A stretch of 64,000 nt of DNA. Origin: Amphibalanus amphitrite. Its lineage: Eukaryota > Arthropoda > Thecostraca > Balanomorpha > Balanidae. Below the pieces are notes generated by a model. The model had not been told where the DNA came from. It worked only from the letters and a program-made list of their open reading frames with translations, and searched no databases. Shown here piece after piece: positions 25,001-34,122 of the stretch; position 1 is the first letter of the stretch; the number at the start of each line of letters is the position of its first letter. The DNA lies in contig NW_024883057.1 in assembly GCF_019059575.1 (NCBI RefSeq), positions 1 through 64,000 of the forward strand. Direction: 5' to 3'. Position numbers and translations under genes: made by a program.

Positions 25001-28000
25001 CCACTTCAGGCTGTTTGACAGCACACAAACCAGGAGTGTCAAGCGCTTCTTTAGATGGTGCTTTCCAGTAGTGCTAACAATTGTCAAACTGATAAGCCTA
25101 GCATAACTAGGCGTCTAGCGTAGCTGGACCGAAGATTCGCACACTGTATTTAACTATTTAGAGGTAATAGTTTGCTTCGTAATTGTTTCGCATGGCATCT
25201 GTGTTAGACTGAAGATGAATTATGAGCCGATATGCGAGTTGCGTATGATTTACGGTAATGAGAAACTGTAACGCATCGTGATCTGCAGCTGCACCGACGC
25301 TTGGCTCAACCAGTGGTAGGTAGTGAACGGGATGCGCTGGGCACGACACCCAAGCTCGGCATCTGAGGTCCTCAGCAATGAGTGTGAGGTGTGCATTCAT
25401 GTGTGCACGTTGCGCCTTTGCTGCCTAGTGCCTACGCTCTTGTCAAGTGCAATGACTGGCAGCGTTGAACCAGGAATTGGCCTTCAGGAGCGTGCGGGGA
25501 CCTTCAGGCCAAAAATAGAACTCGGAGACTCAATGGGATGCCATCTATCGTGTTATGCTTAAGAATTATGTCATTTTGAGACAACGAACTACATATCGTA
25601 GACAAGAACGTTTACCTATTTTAAAGCATTCATTTTTTTTCAAGTGTCTACCCTATTGGTCTAGAAAATGAAAATGGTTGCTATGACGTTTAGGGCCGTC
25701 AAGTTCCATTTCCCCATGACGAGAGACGCTTCACCTCCCTCCCCTTCGGCACACCTGACCCCGTAGATAGGTGGGTATCTATTTCACCATCGAGCGAAGG
25801 TTTCTGAGTGCGTGTGACCTGGACCACTCTCCTGACATTCCTTACGGCGCTCAGCATCTTGATCCCGGAATCCTATCGACCGCTATCCAAAGTCCATTCT
25901 CTGCTGAGGCGCTATCGAACTTTGCACGGCCGCCGTACGGTATGGTTTGTCGGCCGTCCGGCGGTCAGTGTGTCGTCACACCGTGGGTACTCTCAGGAAG
26001 CCGATCACGTGCTCTCGGCCCGCTATCTCACGGCTATCTTGCCGTCACGTGGCATCGAACAGCACCGAGCGCCTTTCGTAATTATCACTTTCAATCACAC
26101 GTTATCACATGCCGTAACAGCCGAACATCCTCAATAATTCTTCTTTAATGCGACCTCCTCTGGCTGTTTTCAATCTTTATAGAAACGATGGTTCATTGCA
26201 AAAATAAAAGTCCAATCGGAGCAGCCTTCGCTCCTGTATTTTGTATGATTTTTGCCACGGGTAGGATCCGATCCGCATTTTGTCTTCCTTAGGTATCCTG
26301 CAAACCTTACTTCGGTTTCGATTTTGGCTCATAACAGATGATTCTGATCACCTCAGTCTAACTCTCCACCCCCTCTCTCCCCAGAGATGAGCCTACACAA
26401 GCCGACCGGCACCAAGGAGCGCACACCGAACGCGCCCTGCCTCATATATGTGGCCGGCGGCTACTTCCGCTACAGCCTGGACAAGATGGAGTGCTTCGCG
26501 CCGGCCGACCGGCACTGGCACGAGCTGGCGCCCCTGCCGGACGCCCGCTCGGGGCTCGGCGGCGCCTTCATGGGCGGACTGCTCTACGTGGTCGGCGGAC
26601 GGAAAAACAACACCACAGGTGGGCAGAGGGACGGACCAGTGTGGGACGGGTGTGCGCTGCCGCTGCTTTGGTGGCTGGTGGCGGTGGAGGCCGGGGACGG
26701 AGCGGTGCGGTTCGGCGTATTTTTAGCCGCTAGCTACGTGTGATTGGTTGGTCTGGCTTGGTGCAGTGATCCTGTCCAAAATGGGGAACCCAAACTGGGC
26801 ACATGGTGCGGGATATTAGGAACCAGTAGAATGACACGCGAAGTCAAACCTTGCTGCGAGATAGTTAATTTCACCGGTCGGCGAGGCGAGATCGGGGACC
26901 GTATCGGTTCACCTATGCGCAGTCCTGGAAATAAATCATTGAGTTCGTGGCCGTGAGGTCGCCGATTGAGCCAGCCCCGGCGCGGTGCGTGGTGGGCCCG
27001 GTCAGTCTCTGCAGCCGATGGGTCCAGCTCGGTCAGCTCACTGGACCGACTGCGAACCCGACTGCGAACAGGAACAGTCGACAAACCAGTCGGTCCGGCG
27101 GCGCAGCGCGCGGCCGGCGCGCGATTCTGCTGACTCACGGCGGCCGAGTTCTGCCGAGTCACGGTCGGCGCGCCCGAGCCGCCCGATCGGCTCCCGCGGG
27201 AGGCAGGCAGGAGGGGGTGAGCCAGTGACACCGGGCCGCCGGCTGTTTGGCATGTCGACGGGGTGCAGACGACCTGTTTACATTCGGGGTGGGTCCGGGC
27301 GATACGCGGCCGTGTAGCGGTCGACGCGGGCCACTCCGCCGGGGGCCGAGACAGGCGTGTCGCCCCGCCGGCGCGGCGGAAAGGTCGGGTCGCTGCCGCG
27401 CAGCTGAGTGCGTAGTTCAGCAAACGTCAGAGAAACGCCCACACATATTTGGGCCAGGGACTGGCGGAGCCTATTATCATATGCCCGACATCGGTGTATA
27501 GCGTGGACGGACCGATCAGTGGTTTTATACATGCACCAGACCCCACCGGTCTCGGCCGCCGGGTCGACAGCTGTGCCGCATTTCCCAGGAAGGTGTGACG
27601 CTCAGTTCCTGTTGTGTTACGTCACACTGACATTTGCGACGGATCTGGGAATCGCCGGCCTTCAAACCCGGGCCTCTGATTGGCCGAGTGGCCCGGCTGT
27701 ATGACGTCACGGGGATAACCTCTGCCGGTGGTGTCTGGAGCGACCGTTACTAGCTGGGCTGGTGGTTTGGTAAATTGTTCTGCCCCCCCCCCCCCCCCAT
27801 CCCTCCGCTGCCCGACACATGCGCAATATGTTGTCGTCCTGTCTGTCGTATCTGTGGTATCTCACTGATCTATTGGGAGCGTAGCTATCACATCCTGTCA
27901 TGCTGATGTGAGCCAACGATGCTTTACCCGCACATACCGTCATATCAATATTCACTGCATGCTGCTCAGTAATGCTTTAAATGTCAACATACTAGAGTGC

Positions 28001-31000
28001 TGTTTGACGCGTCCTGCTGCTCTTCTGCTTAATGCTGCTAAAACGCCTGGCTATCGCAGTGGTCGGGAGGGGTGGGAGGTGTAGCCAGTGACGTCACGTT
28101 TTGCTGTGCGCTGCCTTTTCCTGCCGTAACTGTAACAAGATGAAGTGGCTGGAGATGGATGTTCGGGCTGACCTGTAGATTGCTAACGGCGCTGCACTTG
28201 ATTTTGCTATCGGCAGCGGCAGGCAGCAGAGACGAGGGACGCACTGCACTCGTGCCAGGTAATACGGGCACTAACATGCGCTAACCAGCCTGCTGGGTGC
28301 ATGGGCAAACCCGCTGACTTCGCAGCCACCAGGGAATTGGCTTTCTTTGTTTAACGCATGTGTAATGCACAGTGTCCCAAAATTTGCCAGTTTGGGTGGG
28401 AAATGACATCCAAATGGAAATAATTTTCCACTCTCACCTCCAATTTTTTAGAGCAATTTTTCACTCCCAATTTCGCCTGTACGAGCATCTGCATGTAATG
28501 TGTACCTTTGGTGGTGGGCTTTTATACTTCCTCCATATTTTCTTCAATCATCTAGTAAAAACAACTCCCAGTTCCCACATCCTGTAACACTCACATGTAA
28601 ATTGATGATCCCTGTTTTTCACCCTTTTTCATGAAACTCGCATATTTCCACTCTCAGCCCGCTTTACTGTGAAGAATTTCCCCCTCTGACATCCAAGCCA
28701 AAATATAATTTTGGGACACTGGAGTGGTAATGCATGTTTCCGCCGCTTCTCGTCGAAAATGTAAACCCGCATGTGTATCGTCTCTTTTCCCTCCCCTCCC
28801 TCTTACCAGCCACGCACACACAAATCGCCCCAACGCCATTGTGTCCCCTGTATCCAGATACCATCGTGTAATCACTACATCGTTGAACGCCCACCTCCGC
28901 CCCTCTCCCCAGCATCACTGACCCCCCCCCCCCCCCCTCTCCGACCCCCAGGCGTTCAAGACACCAACCGGGTGGACGTCTACAACCCCATCTGCAACAC
29001 GTGGCGCACCTGCCCCGGTATGATGGTGGAGCGCAGTCGACTGGGCGTCGGCGTGCTGGACGGCTACCTGTACGCCGTCGGCGGCTCCAACGGACAGGAG
29101 TGTCTCAGCAGCATAGAGAGGTGCGTGTCGCGCAGGGAGAGGGGTGCGCCGCGGGGGAGGGATGGAGACCGGTGAGGTGTTCACGTACGAGAGTGTTTGA
29201 CGAGCATGTTAGTGGATGTGTTGAGGAATGTGTACACTACAGGATGTGAACTGGAAAATAGTGAAGAGCGGGAAAGACACTGGTGTTTGTAAAGGAAAAC
29301 AAACATGGAGGAAGGAAGCGAGTCTTGCCGTGAGCGTTGGTGTGGGGCGCGGCAGGACAGGACTCCTCCGGTGTCCCCGGCTCGGCCTTCCCACGTCGTG
29401 GCGTCACGGGCCACAGGCGGTCCAAGATACCGGCGGGCGGCGGCCCGCGGCCCTATCGGCGCGGCCCAAACCGCATTGGTGGGATGATGGATGGGAGAGA
29501 TGGCTGCGATATATCGATAAACGCCGCGTCAGGCTGCTGTCCCGCTTTCGAAACTCAATTTATTTCGTTATTTTATTTTTCTATCGAGTGTCCGATAAGA
29601 TGTAGTTTTGTTGGAATCCGGTCCTCGTTTTTGCTGGGGCTGCGTGTTTCTGAAGCCTAGGCTGTATATTGAAGGATGCAAAGTTTCTTTGAAATTATTG
29701 TTTTTAGACCCTCCTCCCCATCAGCAAAGGGGCCTTATTGTAACTGATCCATCTCCTCCCCCCTCCCCTTCATGCAGGAACTGTCCACACCGGGAGTGCT
29801 GACCCCCCCCCCCTCCCGAAGATACTGTCCGGACCTGGAGTACTGATTCCCCTCCCATCGGACCTGGAGTACTGACCCCCCCCCCCCTCCCCACAGGTAC
29901 TGTCCGGACCGGGAGTTCTGGGCGCAGCTGAGGCCGATGGCCACGCCACGCACCGGCCTCGGTGTGGCCGTGGTCAACCGTCTGATGTACGCGCTGGGCG
30001 GCTACGACGGCTGCTGTCGGCTGCGCAGCGCCGAGTGCTACCACCCAGAGGAGGACAGCTGGACGCCCATCCCGCCCATGACGACCCCTCGCAGTGGCGT
30101 AGGTGAGTGCTCCCGGCCACCGCCGGACCGCCGCCGGGCCGCTGATGAAGCATGACTGGCGAACGGCGCCACAGAGCCGCAGCGAACGACTGTTGCCAGG
30201 GCAGGGCAGGACGCTGTTACGGGGCTGCTGCGGCGAGATGGTGGGGTTAGTGAAGATTAATGGATTAGGGGGTCAGTGAGATAAGTCAGCTGGTTTTGAC
30301 CCGGGGCAACCGCATGTGGACTTGTTACCGGGGTATGCGTCTTGGACAGAGCTGTATAGACTACTGTGGCGTATAGTCGCAATGCATTTTCCGTAGTTTT
30401 GGGTAAAGTTAGGTCGATTCCTATTGCAAAAAAGGGTAGAATGTGGGATATTTTGGCAATGTAAACATAAAAAAGGCGAACACGAAAGGGTATGTCTCGG
30501 CAGCCACGGCATTGTTTCGGCTCGGGACTGCCTTTGTGTGGGTGGCGGCCGGCGGAGGTATGCCCGCTGAGCTGGCCCGCGCCGGACGGCCCCGGGGCGG
30601 GTTGCCAGTCATCCCCCGGCGGGCCGGCCCCGCAGCTGGGGCTTCCCTGTGCGAGTGCAGAAAACGCTGACTGTGCCCACGTCGGTGGTTGGCTCACCAC
30701 CGTGATCGGGCGCGCTGGCCGACTTTGAACGCCGAGCTGCGCGGCGGCCGCCGGCAGCTCGCCGTGGGAAGGAGGTGCCGCGACACCGCCGCCGAACCGC
30801 CTCGTGACGCCGCAAACTGATGGCGTCATGAACGGCCGAGCTGGCGACACGAGAACGACGATCGGATCTCGGCGGTTAGGCAGGCTGGTGCGACTAATGG
30901 CCGGTGGTTATGGTGTGAGTTTATCGTGACGTTTCGCGGGAACATTTGGTGACGCTCGGTGGCATTCGGTATTTATTCGCTGCTTGACTCTGCCATGACG

Positions 31001-34000
31001 CCGGGACTGAAAACCGCCACCGCTGGAAGACGCCGTGTACTGGGGGACACTGGCGCGTCCTGTGCCGACTGCACGGTGACGTATGGAGATGGTGCGTCAT
31101 TGAAACTGAGGAAAAGTGTGGTCTTGTCCAACATTTGGCAGTGCACCGCCACTAAGATCGACACGCCAGCGCAACGCCTGGTGATTAGCGAACCATGAGT
31201 TATGCGTGTTCTAAGCTGGACTTATGATTACGGGGCATAATTTACCTCTTACAATATTGGTTTTGGCTCATAGCAAACTATTCAACTCGATGTCCGTGAG
31301 AGCCGGCGACAAAAAGCTGAATTCGTTTTAGTTGATACCCGTGAACAGCATGCTGGAAAACGGTCGTTCGCGACATTACGCTGCCGAAGCGCTGGTGTGC
31401 TAGCTCGCAGCCGTTATCAGTTATCACGGAGATTACGTGCAAGGCTAACTAGTGCCTGTTGGGCCGGGGCTGCGCGTCCGGCCTGCAGCCGTTCCGGGAT
31501 CGCCGCGGCGCCGACCGCGGCGCCCGTGCCCGTGACTTGCACATTCGCCCGCCGTGACGGAGGCTGACCGTGTCACGTGACGCGGCGCTGCGATACGTGA
31601 CGACCGGTACGGCGCGGCCACGTGACGACGGCTGACGAGCCAGTGACGTGACGCAGGGACTGGCTGGCGGCGCTGGACGCCGGCATGACGTGACGTGACG
31701 GATGTCCCGTGTGACGGCCCGCTGACGTCTGCGTTACATTCTGCATAACATGCAGCATCCCGCGGCGGAACAGTATACTCTACCGATACGAATACAGAGG
31801 TGTAATGTGTGGGCCTCTCGCGCGCTGTACATGTATAACGGTACTTTATCTGAAGGGCATTGCAAACGGGTCATGCATGTCATCATCACAGTCACTGGAC
31901 CTTCCCAGTGATGCAGCGGCGCGCCCAGCCGTGTCAGCGTCGAGTGGGCGCTCCTCCCCCTCTCGTCAGGGTCGCCGCCCCCGCCCCGCCCTGACCCAGC
32001 CCTGCCGCCCCCGCCCGCAGGTATCGGCGTGATCGACCGATTCATTTACGTGGTGGGCGGCTACGACGGCTCGCAGCAGCTGCGGACGGTGGAGCGGTAC
32101 GACACGGAGGCGCGCACCTGGCGGATGGTGACGCCCCTGCCGTCAGCAAAGTCGGCCCTCAGCGTCACCGTGGACGAGGGCAAACTCTACGCGTTCGGTA
32201 GGTGGCAGATGGGTGGAGGCCGGTGGAGGTGTTACGAGGGGGCGGGAAAATGTAACTGATGCTCGAAATGTTACGGGGCCCGATGCAGAATGATGGCTGT
32301 GAGTTAATCCTGATTACACTGGTAGTGATGTGAAATATCGATATTAAGCTCATACTGTCCTGAAGGAAGAGTGCTGAATGACACTCATCGCACTTACTCT
32401 GACTACATGGTGAGTTGTGTGCATATGTTGCATTGTTTCCAACTGCGGGCTATCGTTCCGGCCCTGAAACACGCGGCGCCCCGCGTGTGACGGGCATTGC
32501 GGCCTTTCAGGCCCGTTAGTGCGACGAGCCCGGTCTGACACCGAAATGTCAGGGGACTAGCGCACAGTGCCGGCCGGGCCCAGGGCCGCAGAATATTCCG
32601 ATAAACTAACGACCCGGCGGCACAGGGCTCCCCAGCAGGGCAATCAGCTGCTGGTGGGCGGGACTCGGCGACGGCGCGGGGGTGGGAAGGGGGGGGGGGG
32701 TCTCGCGGCTGACTCAGTACAGACGCACTGGGAGTGAAGGCTGGCCTATTGCGCACTGAGGTGCCAACATATTGATCTCAATCTCTTCTGGGAGGTTTTA
32801 TAAAGATTGCTGGCCCGACGGCGAGGTGTCAGCGGCAGCGCCGCCACACTCGTCGCCTAAGCTAAGTGGTCACGCGAGCGGCCACTTGGGGCAGTGATCC
32901 GGCCGGTTAGGTCCCCGGCGGGCGCCCACACGGATAAATAGGCCCTGTGTTGGAGCCGGAGCAGAGTTGGAGGTTGGCCGAGCCTGGCCGGGCCACTCCG
33001 GCCGGCCAAACCCGCCCAGTGAGCGTGACTTTCACCTGGCTTGTTGTGACGCCGTAATCGGCGCCTCTCCGCCCTCTGTCCGGCCGCTCTCTCTCCTCTC
33101 TCCTCTGCCCGGCCGGTGGGGGTGGTGTGATGTGCGTGCTGGGGTGGGAGGGGCGCCGCGCCGGCCGGCAGACCGCTGTACTATGGACTGCGGGAGCCGG
33201 CGACCCTGAGTAGCCGGTCCGCCGCGCCCGGCGGCTGTCGGAAGTGGCGTGAGCTGGAACTGGTCACTCCGGCGGTGGATAGCCGGGCTGAGACCTTCAG
33301 AGGAAACGCACCATATTATTGATTGCGGGAGATAAAGTTGGTGGCATAAAAATTGCAGTCATGGCTTCGCACTCTAATTTTCCTCGCCGAATCGTCAATC
33401 ATCTATTGGCATTGTTCTTACTTCTTAAAATTTATTGTTAACACATAAAAATAATGTCGCCTACTGTATTCTATCCAATTGAATGCAGCCTGTGGAGAGT
33501 GGAACTATCGACCTTTGGCAGCGCCGTCGGCAGTGTATTTGTACCGTGTGGCAATGGCCGTGGACGGCCCGACGGCCTCCTCAGTGTCAAGTGTTTGTCA
33601 TTTCTCCGAGCTCGCCTCATTGCAGAGATAAACTACTAGGCAGGTTCATTGCACCGCTATCGGCCGACCTGCTATCCCATACACACTGATAAACTCTCCG
33701 CGCCGCTGTCCCACTCATGGTAACTGCAGCGGGCCCGTCCGTCAGCATGACAAGGGCGGCAGCGGTTTGTTTTTCGTGATTGTGCTGGTCCACTCACTCG
33801 GGTATGATACACCAATGAGTGCTATGGACTTTGACCGTGCTGAGGACGTTGTGGTGGCTGTTTTTTGTGGTGGCGTCTCTCTGACGGGCCCCATCTGTCC
33901 GCAGGCGGGTTCGACGGCACCCAGTTCGTCAGCACGGTGGAAATGTACGACCCGGCCCGAGACGCATGGAGCGCCTGCGCGCCCATGACCACGGCGCGCT

Positions 34001-34122
34001 CGGGCCACGTCTCGGCGGCGTCTGTGCGGCCTTGTTTCGCGCACACGGACCCCTCGTTACTGGACCGGCACCGTCGGCCCGACTGTGACCAGCTGCAGCA
34101 GCAGCCGCAGCCGCCGCGGTGA
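12743..34122 (+). CDS. Keap1: Keap1, BTB-BACK-Kelch Cul3 adaptor (9 exons)
   Basis: Redox and electrophile sensor. In known orthologues it bridges the Nrf2/CncC activator to Cullin-3 for ubiquitylation and releases it under oxidative stress. Exons 12743-13015, 13237-13401, 14457-14606, 14726-15005, 26385-26618, 28952-29120, 29897-30102, 32021-32197 and 33905-34122 join in frame to 623 aa (human KEAP1 is 624). BTB is about 42-160, BACK about 163-285, six Kelch blades about 308-600. Using a constant 18-residue offset, the human Nrf2-contact residues Y334, S363, R380, N382, R415, R483, S508, Y525, Q530, S555, F577 and S602 are all kept (Y316, S345, R362, N364, R397, R465, S490, Y507, Q512, S537, F559, S584); Y572 is F554. 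A leucine-rich segment (LVRLLKEMSL) matches the human nuclear export signal. Sensor Cys273 and Cys297 correspond to C256 and C280; Cys151 and Cys288 positions are T134 and Q271. The human comparison is from memory. Confidence 0.95.
13237..13401 (+). CDS. Keap1: Keap1 exon 2 (aa 92-146), BTB
   Basis: Acceptor TTTTCAG|GCG, donor CAG|GTGGGC, both phase 0. Encodes AMFTSGLRE through AATMFQ. The Cys151-equivalent position is Thr134, with a cysteine two residues on (C136). Confidence 0.92.
13402..14456. other. Keap1 intron 2
   Basis: Contains a MITE at 13,448-13,747. The remainder shows nothing recognisable apart from a TGACGTCA at 13,993. Confidence 0.7.
13448..13747 (+). mobile_element. MITE, AGTGTCCYAAAATT family, copy A
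   Basis: TIRs AGTGTCCTAAAATT and AATTTTGGGACACT. Both termini match, in inverted orientation, the 28,371-28,720 copy in Keap1 intron 5, including the subterminal 'TGTCAGAGGG' and 'GTGGGAAATGACAT' blocks. The TIR resembles Tc1/mariner-type MITEs; no clear TSD. Confidence 0.75.
14457..14606 (+). CDS. Keap1: Keap1 exon 3 (aa 147-196), BTB end/BACK start
   Basis: Acceptor CTCCAG|ATG, donor CAG|GTAGGG, phase 0. Encodes the QLEPSNAIGIATFAEQ block typical of Keap1-like BTB-BACK proteins. Confidence 0.93.
14726..15005 (+). CDS. Keap1: Keap1 exon 4 (aa 197-290), BACK/IVR
   Basis: Acceptor TTTCAG|ATC; donor AAAG|GTGGGT, phase 1. Encodes the BACK helices and the intervening region. C256 aligns with human Cys273, Q271 with Cys288 and C280 with Cys297. 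Intron 4 (11.4 kb) follows. Confidence 0.94.
15674..15905. repeat. GC-rich minisatellite, ~31-bp unit
   Basis: About eight copies of a unit of 31-32 bp containing TGTATCCTGTACCGGGGGCC, alternating with CGGACGC or TAGCCGC spacers. Open frames across it on both strands are repeat artefacts. Confidence 0.8.
18959..21635. mobile_element. hAT-like non-autonomous element with 8-bp TSD
   Basis: TIRs CAGGGGCGTCGCC and GGCGACGCCCCTG are flanked by the perfect 8-bp direct repeat GTTGCTTG (18,951-18,958 and 21,636-21,643). The 'CAGGGG' end and 8-bp duplication are characteristic of hAT transposons. Length is 2,677 bp; no transposase frame. A second element is nested at about 20,792-21,410. G/C runs of more than 10 lie just inside the right end. 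Confidence 0.85.
20792..21410. mobile_element. Nested G-run TIR element, copy 1
   Basis: Long diverged inverted repeats (about 190 bp per arm). The outer ends read TAGCCCGGCGGCCGCTGGG and, inverted on the right, CTAGCCCACGAGCCGCTGGG, followed inward by a run of 12-16 G and a short 'GCATA...GTTGCCCCC' block. Paired TGACGTCA sites lie in each arm (20,988/20,999 and 21,219/21,230). A related element is at 52,350-53,276. Confidence 0.65.
21916..22570 (-). mobile_element. 5'-truncated LINE 3' fragment
   Basis: On the minus strand, frames at 22,570-22,361 and 22,364-22,113 resemble the C-terminal end of jockey/CR1-type reverse transcriptase proteins. Signs are a degraded 'LARLRIGHTRLTHSY'-like stretch, then a Cys-containing segment ending in KHVLLDCPES. 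The two frames imply a frameshift. A short 3' UTR leads to a (CTAT)n tail at about 21,915-21,930, typical of a LINE 3' end. Confidence 0.55.
22943..23010. repeat. 22-bp tandem repeat
   Basis: Three near-identical units of CGAGGGACCGTCGTGACCCC plus two bases, then a diverged fourth. Confidence 0.8.
26385..26618 (+). CDS. Keap1: Keap1 exon 5 (aa 290-368), Kelch 1
   Basis: Acceptor CCCCAG|AG; donor ACAG|GTGGGC, phase 1. Encodes EMSLHKPT, the export-signal end, then VAGGYFR and VVGGRKNN. These carry pocket residues Y316, S345, R362 and N364. Confidence 0.94.
26619..28951. other. Keap1 intron 5
   Basis: Contains MITE copy B (28,371-28,720), a C-run at about 27,783-27,798 and a C-run at about 28,922-28,937 that forms the pyrimidine tract of the acceptor. 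TGACGTCA occurs at about 27,703 and 28,089. No coding sequence is supported. Confidence 0.65.
28371..28720 (-). mobile_element. MITE, AGTGTCCCAAAATT family, copy B
   Basis: TIRs AGTGTCCCAAAATT and AATTTTGGGACACT, about 350 bp, inverted relative to copy A in intron 2. Subterminal blocks match copy A at both ends. Confidence 0.78.
28952..29120 (+). CDS. Keap1: Keap1 exon 6 (aa 368-424), Kelch 2
   Basis: Acceptor CCCCAG|GCG, donor GAGAG|GTGCGT (phase 2). Encodes VDVYNP, then ERSRLGVGV with pocket residue R397 and AVGGSNG. Confidence 0.93.
29121..29896. other. Keap1 intron 6 with decoy acceptor copies
   Basis: The 3' part (about 29,768-29,896) holds three imperfect copies of the acceptor plus the first ~20 bases of exon 7, separated by C-runs. 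The rest is unremarkable. Confidence 0.75.
29897..30102 (+). CDS. Keap1: Keap1 exon 7 (aa 424-493), Kelch 3
   Basis: Acceptor CCACAG|GTACTG, donor GTAG|GTGAGT (phase 1). Encodes YCPDREFW, NRLMYALGGYDG with R465, and PRSGVG with S490. Confidence 0.93.
30103..32020. other. Keap1 intron 7
   Basis: GC-rich. A cluster of CACGTGAC/TGACGTGACG motifs lies at about 31,570-31,700 (CACGTGA at 31,574, ACGTGACGAC near 31,599 and 31,618, tandem GTGACG near 31,644 and 31,685). TGACGCGGC at 31,578 fits the antioxidant-response core TGACnnnGC. A regulatory role is conjecture. No exon is supported. Confidence 0.5.
32021..32197 (+). CDS. Keap1: Keap1 exon 8 (aa 493-552), Kelch 4-5
   Basis: Acceptor CCGCAG|GTATCG, donor TTCG|GTAGGT (phase 1). 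Encodes VVGGYDGSQQ (Y507, Q512) and SAKSAL (S537). Confidence 0.93.
32198..33904. other. Keap1 intron 8
   Basis: GC-rich, with an 11-12 G run near 32,690. I see no gene or defined repeat. Confidence 0.6.
33905..34122 (+). CDS. Keap1: Keap1 last exon (aa 552-623), Kelch 6
   Basis: Acceptor CCGCAG|GCGGG; TGA at 34120-34122. Encodes GFDGTQF (F554, F559) and ARSG (S584), the closing blade, then a Gln/Pro-rich tail (QLQQQPQPP). Confidence 0.92.

Larger units (their letters stand above)
15006..26384. other. Keap1 intron 4 (11.4 kb)
   Basis: No additional exon is needed: phases join exactly. It holds minisatellites (15,674-15,905 and 22,943-23,010), a hAT-like element with a nested element, and a LINE 3' fragment. 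G-runs occur at about 16,050 and 17,213. Outside these I see nothing recognisable. Confidence 0.7.
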
